Source: Olsenella sp. Marseille-P4559
GTDB lineage: Bacteria > Actinomycetota > Coriobacteriia > Coriobacteriales > Atopobiaceae
NCBI RefSeq assembly: GCF_900605015.1
Contig: NZ_LR027575.1
Location: 440,928-473,541 of the forward strand
DNA: 32,614 nucleotides
Direction of reading: 5' to 3'
Shown here: piece by piece, positions 29,476-32,614 of the stretch
How positions within the stretch are numbered: position 1 is the first letter of the stretch
Layout: each line of letters starts with the position of its first letter
Notes under the pieces: generated by a model
The model's input: only the letters and a program-made list of their open reading frames with translations
Told to the model about the DNA's origin: nothing
The model's database searches: none
Made by a program: the position numbers and the translations under genes

Positions 29476-30479
29476 TCCTGGTCATCGGTGGCACGAGCTT
29501 TATTGGCATGTACACGATTGACGAGCTTGTCCGCCATGGCAAGAAGGTCCTTGCGACTGGCAGGAACCGCAAGCTCGAGCCCATGGTTCGCTCGCTGGGA
29601 GCGGACTATGTCGAGCTTGACATTACGAACGAGGGCGATTTCTCCAAGCTCCCCACGACCGACGTTGAGGACGTGATCTTGCTTGCGGCCCTGCTTCCTG
29701 CCAATGCCAAAGCAGACCTTGTGGATAATGAGAATGCCGCGGATTACTTTCAGGTCAACTGCATCGGCACGGTCAACGTTCTAGAGTACTGCCGCAAGAA
29801 TGGTATCAAGAGGGTTATCTCGTGCTGCAGCTACGGGGATACGTCGAACTCTTGGGGCAAGGGATATGCCATCACTGAAGACGAGCCTCGCGGCTTCAAG
29901 TTTACGGGCGACCATGCCATGTATGTGATTAGCAAGAACGCCGCTAACGACACTATCGAGTACTACAACCAGCAGCATGGCATGCAGGGCGCCAGTTTCC
30001 GTTTCCCGCCGGTCTATGGTGTTGGCCCTCACGGGACGATTATGGTGAATGGCAAGCCCTACAAGTCTGGCATTCAGACCTTCATCGAGAACGCTGAGCA
30101 GGGTAAGGACATCGAGCTCTGGGGAGATCCTCACATCAAGCGTGACATCATTTACGTGAAGGACGTTGCCCGTGCGTTCAGGCTGGCCTTGGCAAGTGAT
30201 GAGACCTATGGGCTCTACAACATGACGAGCTCGACGCAGCTTGATCTTGAGGATCAGGCGCAGGCCGTTATCGAGGTATTTGGTAAGGGCAAGGGTTCCA
30301 GGATTGTCTATCGCCCCGATAAGCCAAACAACACCCCGTCCTTTCTCTACAGCATGGAGAAGGCAAAGCGCGACTTTGGGTTTGTCCCCAAGTACACGGA
30401 CTACAAGACCATGATGCTCGACTACCAGAAGGAGCTCGAGAGTGGTCGCTGGGAAGTGCTGGTCTCGGCAGACGATTAG
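29472..30479 (+). CDS. NAD-dependent sugar epimerase/dehydratase (extended SDR)
   Basis: A 335-aa Rossmann-fold enzyme. The nucleotide-binding GGTSFIG lies at residues 6-12, DITNEGDF at the adenine side, the catalytic Ser near 120 in SCCSYGD, and the Y-x-x-x-K pair Tyr151/Lys155. RFPPVYGVGPHG (near 177) and KRDIIYVKDVARAF (near 225) are typical of NDP-sugar epimerases/dehydratases. It would change the configuration or oxidation state of a nucleotide sugar; the exact reaction is not identified. The 4-nt overlap with the GT2 gene implies it makes, or completes, the sugar that enzyme uses. Confidence 0.85.
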   Translation: MILVIGGTSFIGMYTIDELVRHGKKVLATGRNRKLEPMVRSLGADYVELDITNEGDFSKLPTTDVEDVILLAALLPANAKADLVDNENAADYFQVNCIGTVNVLEYCRKNGIKRVISCCSYGDTSNSWGKGYAITEDEPRGFKFTGDHAMYVISKNAANDTIEYYNQQHGMQGASFRFPPVYGVGPHGTIMVNGKPYKSGIQTFIENAEQGKDIELWGDPHIKRDIIYVKDVARAFRLALASDETYGLYNMTSSTQLDLEDQAQAVIEVFGKGKGSRIVYRPDKPNNTPSFLYSMEKAKRDFGFVPKYTDYKTMMLDYQKELESGRWEVLVSADD

Positions 30480-30536
30480 GTCGCAAGCGCTTCTTGGGTA
30501 CGTTGGGTGGCTGGGTTGAGAGAGCGAAGGTGTGTT

Positions 30537-32614
30537 ATGAGTCACAAATCTTCCGTAAGGATTATCGCCATGCTGACGCTGTTCGTTGTGGCAGCGGCGT
30601 GGCCCAGCAGGGCGTATGGCTCGACTCAGCCTGGGGTCGCTGACCCCTATACGCCCTCCTCTCGCTCGGTAGTCATTGCTGTCGATGCTGGCCACGGTTC
30701 TGTCCTGGGCGATTATGGTGCTTCAGGTAACGGTCTAAAGGAATCAGAGCTAACCTCCACAATTGCTGATGCGATGAGGGAGCGTCTCTTGCAGTATGGG
30801 GATGTGAGCGTAGTGATGACTCGTCCCTCATGGGGGGCATACCCTAACCAGACGCTTGATTTGATGGGAAGAACCGAGACTGCTAGAAATGCCGGCGCAG
30901 ACCTGTTTGTGAGCGTGCACATCAATGCGGGTGGCGGGACTGGAGCCGAGGTTTACGTACCAAATGCGAGTTCGTATAACTACAACTGCCGAACGGTTGG
31001 GTTGGCCGTAGGCCAGCGGGCGCTCAGCGGACTGGTTTCCCTGGGATTTAATAGCAGAGGCATAAAGACGGGGTCACTGTCGTCGACATATCCTGATGGC
31101 AGTGCGCAGGACTATCTATCCGTAATCCGAAACTCAAGGCTCCGGGGCATTCCCGCAATCTTGGCAGAGTGTGGCTTTATCGATACCTACTCCGATGCCA
31201 GCAAGCTGTCTAGCACGAGCAAACTCATGGCAATTGGGAGCACCGAGGCAGACGAGATAGCTGCGTACTACGGGCTCTCAATTGGTCCCAATGTGCCACA
31301 TTTGTACGTAACCTCTATGTCCAACGATGAGATGGACATAGCCTGGGCATCCACGAACGCAGAGAAATACGCAGTCTATATTCGAGAGGACGATGCGGAT
31401 TCCTGGAAGGCGTATACGGAGGACTACACCAGCACTTCCATTCGACTTGCGTCCATGCCTGATGGGAGTCCCCTCCAGAACGGCAAGACGTACCAGGTTC
31501 TTGTGCAGGCGTATCGTGGGGGCTCTTGGTCATCAATAGACGCTGGGGCTCGGTGGATTACCCTTGTTCCCTCCCCGGCCAACGTCACCGCCGCCGCCAC
31601 CGGCGACGGCGAGGTCACGCTCTCCTGGGACGCCGTCGAGGGCGCCGACGCGTACGCGGTCGCCGAGCTCGTCGGCGGGTCGTGGAGGACCTACACCCTC
31701 GACTGCGCGTCGACCTCCTACGTGGTCTCCGACCTCGCCAACGGCGTGAGCCACTCGTTCCTCGTCCAGGCCCGCGTCGGCGGGCGCTGGTCGCAGGTGT
31801 CCGCCGCCCTGTGCGCCTCCGCGACGCCGTCCGGCACCACGAGGCCCTCTGCGTCGGCGGTCGCGGGCGACGGCGAGGTCACGCTCTCCTGGGCCCGCGT
31901 GCCCGGCGCCGAGAGGTACGCCGTGGCCGTCATGGAGGGCGGCGGCTGGCGCACCTACACCTACGACTGCGCCGGCGAGTCCTACGTGGCCGGCGGCCTC
32001 GAGAACGGGACCCGCTACACCTTCCTCGTGCAGGCCTACGTGGCCGGCGCCTGGTCCAGCTTCGGCGCGGACGACTACGTGCTGGCCACGCCCTCCGCCT
32101 CCACGTCCCCGGCCAACGTCACCGCCGCCGCCACCGGCGACGGCGAGGTCACGCTCTCCTGGGACGCCGTCGAGGGCGCCGACGCGTACGCGGTCGCCGA
32201 GCTCGTCGGCGGGTCGTGGAGGACCTACACCCTCGACTGCGCGTCGACCTCCTACGTGGTCTCCGACCTCGCCAACGGCGTGAGCCACTCGTTCCTCGTC
32301 CAGGCCCGCGTCGGCGGGCGCTGGTCGCAGGTGTCCGCCGCCCTGTGCGCCTCCGCGACGCCGTCCGGCACCACGAGGCCCTCTGCGTCGGCGGTCGCGG
32401 GCGACGGCGAGGTCACGCTCTCCTGGGCCCGCGTGCCCGGCGCCGAGAGGTACGCCGTGGCCGTCATGGAGGGCGGCGGCTGGCGCACCTACACCTACGA
32501 CTGCGCCGGCGAGTCCTACGTGGCCGGCGGCCTCGAGAACGGGACCCGCTACACCTTCCTCGTGCAGGCCTACGTGGCCGGCGCCCGGTCCAGCTTCGGC
32601 GCGGACGACTACGT
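30537..32614 (+). CDS. Secreted N-acetylmuramoyl-L-alanine amidase (Amidase_3) with Fn3-like repeats, incomplete
   Basis: The frame is open from the ATG at 30537 to the window end (692 codons seen). A signal peptide (VRIIAMLTLFVVAAAWPSRA, cleavage near residue 29) is followed by a zinc amidase domain (about 45-245): AVDAGHG with His53, a Glu at 69 or 71, SVHINAG with His128, and catalytic Glu211 in ILAECGFID. It cuts the amide between muramic acid and the stem peptide. From residue about 255 come Fn3-like modules of about 89 residues, each with W...Y-V-V-x...G-W and FLVQA: one in the native composition, then two near-identical 534-bp repeats. The carboxy end is outside the window. It follows the epimerase by 57 nt. 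Confidence 0.88.
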   Translation, partial: MSHKSSVRIIAMLTLFVVAAAWPSRAYGSTQPGVADPYTPSSRSVVIAVDAGHGSVLGDYGASGNGLKESELTSTIADAMRERLLQYGDVSVVMTRPSWGAYPNQTLDLMGRTETARNAGADLFVSVHINAGGGTGAEVYVPNASSYNYNCRTVGLAVGQRALSGLVSLGFNSRGIKTGSLSSTYPDGSAQDYLSVIRNSRLRGIPAILAECGFIDTYSDASKLSSTSKLMAIGSTEADEIAAYYGLSIGPNVPHLYVTSMSNDEMDIAWASTNAEKYAVYIREDDADSWKAYTEDYTSTSIRLASMPDGSPLQNGKTYQVLVQAYRGGSWSSIDAGARWITLVPSPANVTAAATGDGEVTLSWDAVEGADAYAVAELVGGSWRTYTLDCASTSYVVSDLANGVSHSFLVQARVGGRWSQVSAALCASATPSGTTRPSASAVAGDGEVTLSWARVPGAERYAVAVMEGGGWRTYTYDCAGESYVAGGLENGTRYTFLVQAYVAGAWSSFGADDYVLATPSASTSPANVTAAATGDGEVTLSWDAVEGADAYAVAELVGGSWRTYTLDCASTSYVVSDLANGVSHSFLVQARVGGRWSQVSAALCASATPSGTTRPSASAVAGDGEVTLSWARVPGAERYAVAVMEGGGWRTYTYDCAGESYVAGGLENGTRYTFLVQAYVAGARSSFGADDY
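31572..32105 (+). repeat. 534-bp tandem repeat, copy 1
   Basis: A complete unit of 178 codons, encoding two related Fn3-like modules (A, with GDGEVTLSWDAVEGADAYAV; B, with GDGEVTLSWARVPGAERYAV). It is very G/C-rich, with almost every third position G or C. It matches the second copy from 32106 at all but one of 509 comparable bases. Confidence 0.95.
32106..32614 (+). repeat. 534-bp tandem repeat, copy 2 (cut by window end)
   Basis: The first 509 bases of the unit are seen. The only difference from copy 1 is T at 32052 against C at 32586, which changes a conserved Trp (in GAWSSF) to Arg. More copies may follow beyond the window. Confidence 0.95.

Noticed and set aside
31533-32288. Minus-strand frames in the amidase repeats
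   Set aside because: They mirror the repeat unit and recur with it; the plus strand is continuous with the amidase domain and signal peptide.
31560-32614. CRISPR array
   Set aside because: The repeats are 534 bp, tandem and coding, without spacers; no short repeat-spacer pattern exists anywhere in the window.
1-32614. tRNA or rRNA genes
   Set aside because: No cloverleaf with a GTTCRANNC arm or rRNA core sequence was noticed in the intergenic gaps; a tRNAscan run would settle it.

Overview
The window looks like a chromosomal segment of a high-GC, Gram-positive actinobacterium. The best guess is the class Coriobacteriia (Olsenella/Atopobium/Collinsella-like). This rests on overall gene style, strongly G/C-ending codons in housekeeping genes, GTG starts, lipoproteins with short lipoboxes, and a scattered palindromic repeat of the GAGACAAGGGGAC type. 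The taxon is inference; no rRNA or other marker is present.

Layout. (1) 1-2.9 kb is a degraded accessory zone: the 3' end of an IS3-type transposase, a frameshifted GntR/UTRA regulator, the broken C-terminal part of an aldo/keto reductase, and two inverted copies of a 147-bp MITE-like element. (2) 2.9-6.8 kb: a GNAT acetyltransferase, an HxlR regulator with an adjacent monooxygenase-like small enzyme and a clear operator palindrome, then a J-domain-like coiled-coil protein translationally coupled to a HIRAN protein, followed by an SPFH/band-7 membrane protein. (3) 6.9-14.2 kb: an amino-acid-type ABC binding lipoprotein and permease without an ATPase, oligoendopeptidase F, a PEBP-family protein, a NitT/TauT-type binding lipoprotein followed by one protein fusing permease and ATPase, and a small TM1266-like regulator. 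(4) 14.3-23.2 kb is mostly core: a HelD-type helicase, an unknown 116-aa protein, engB, a small membrane protein, uppP, a C39-like membrane protein whose nucleophilic Cys is Ser, argR and a class A penicillin-binding protein. (5) 23.2 kb to the end is a cell-surface glycan region: a PLP sugar aminotransferase, two small EamA/DMT-type membrane proteins, a YfhO-family membrane protein on the opposite strand, a GtrB/CsbB-like glycosyltransferase, a sugar epimerase/dehydratase, and a secreted Amidase_3 cell-wall hydrolase that runs off the window inside near-identical 534-bp tandem repeats.

How the genes fit together. The most coherent unit is region 5. A lipid-linked sugar synthase (GT2), a candidate two-subunit flippase (EamA pair) and a candidate GT-C transferase (YfhO) sit with two nucleotide-sugar genes. 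That is the part list expected for decorating an extracytoplasmic polymer with an amino-deoxy sugar through an undecaprenyl-phosphate carrier. UppP and the class A PBP just upstream share the same carrier lipid and wall. The other notable features are the J-like/HIRAN pair, four copies of a palindromic intergenic repeat, the MITE pair, and the amidase repeats, whose two copies differ at one base and whose composition is far more GC-rich than the catalytic domain they are attached to.
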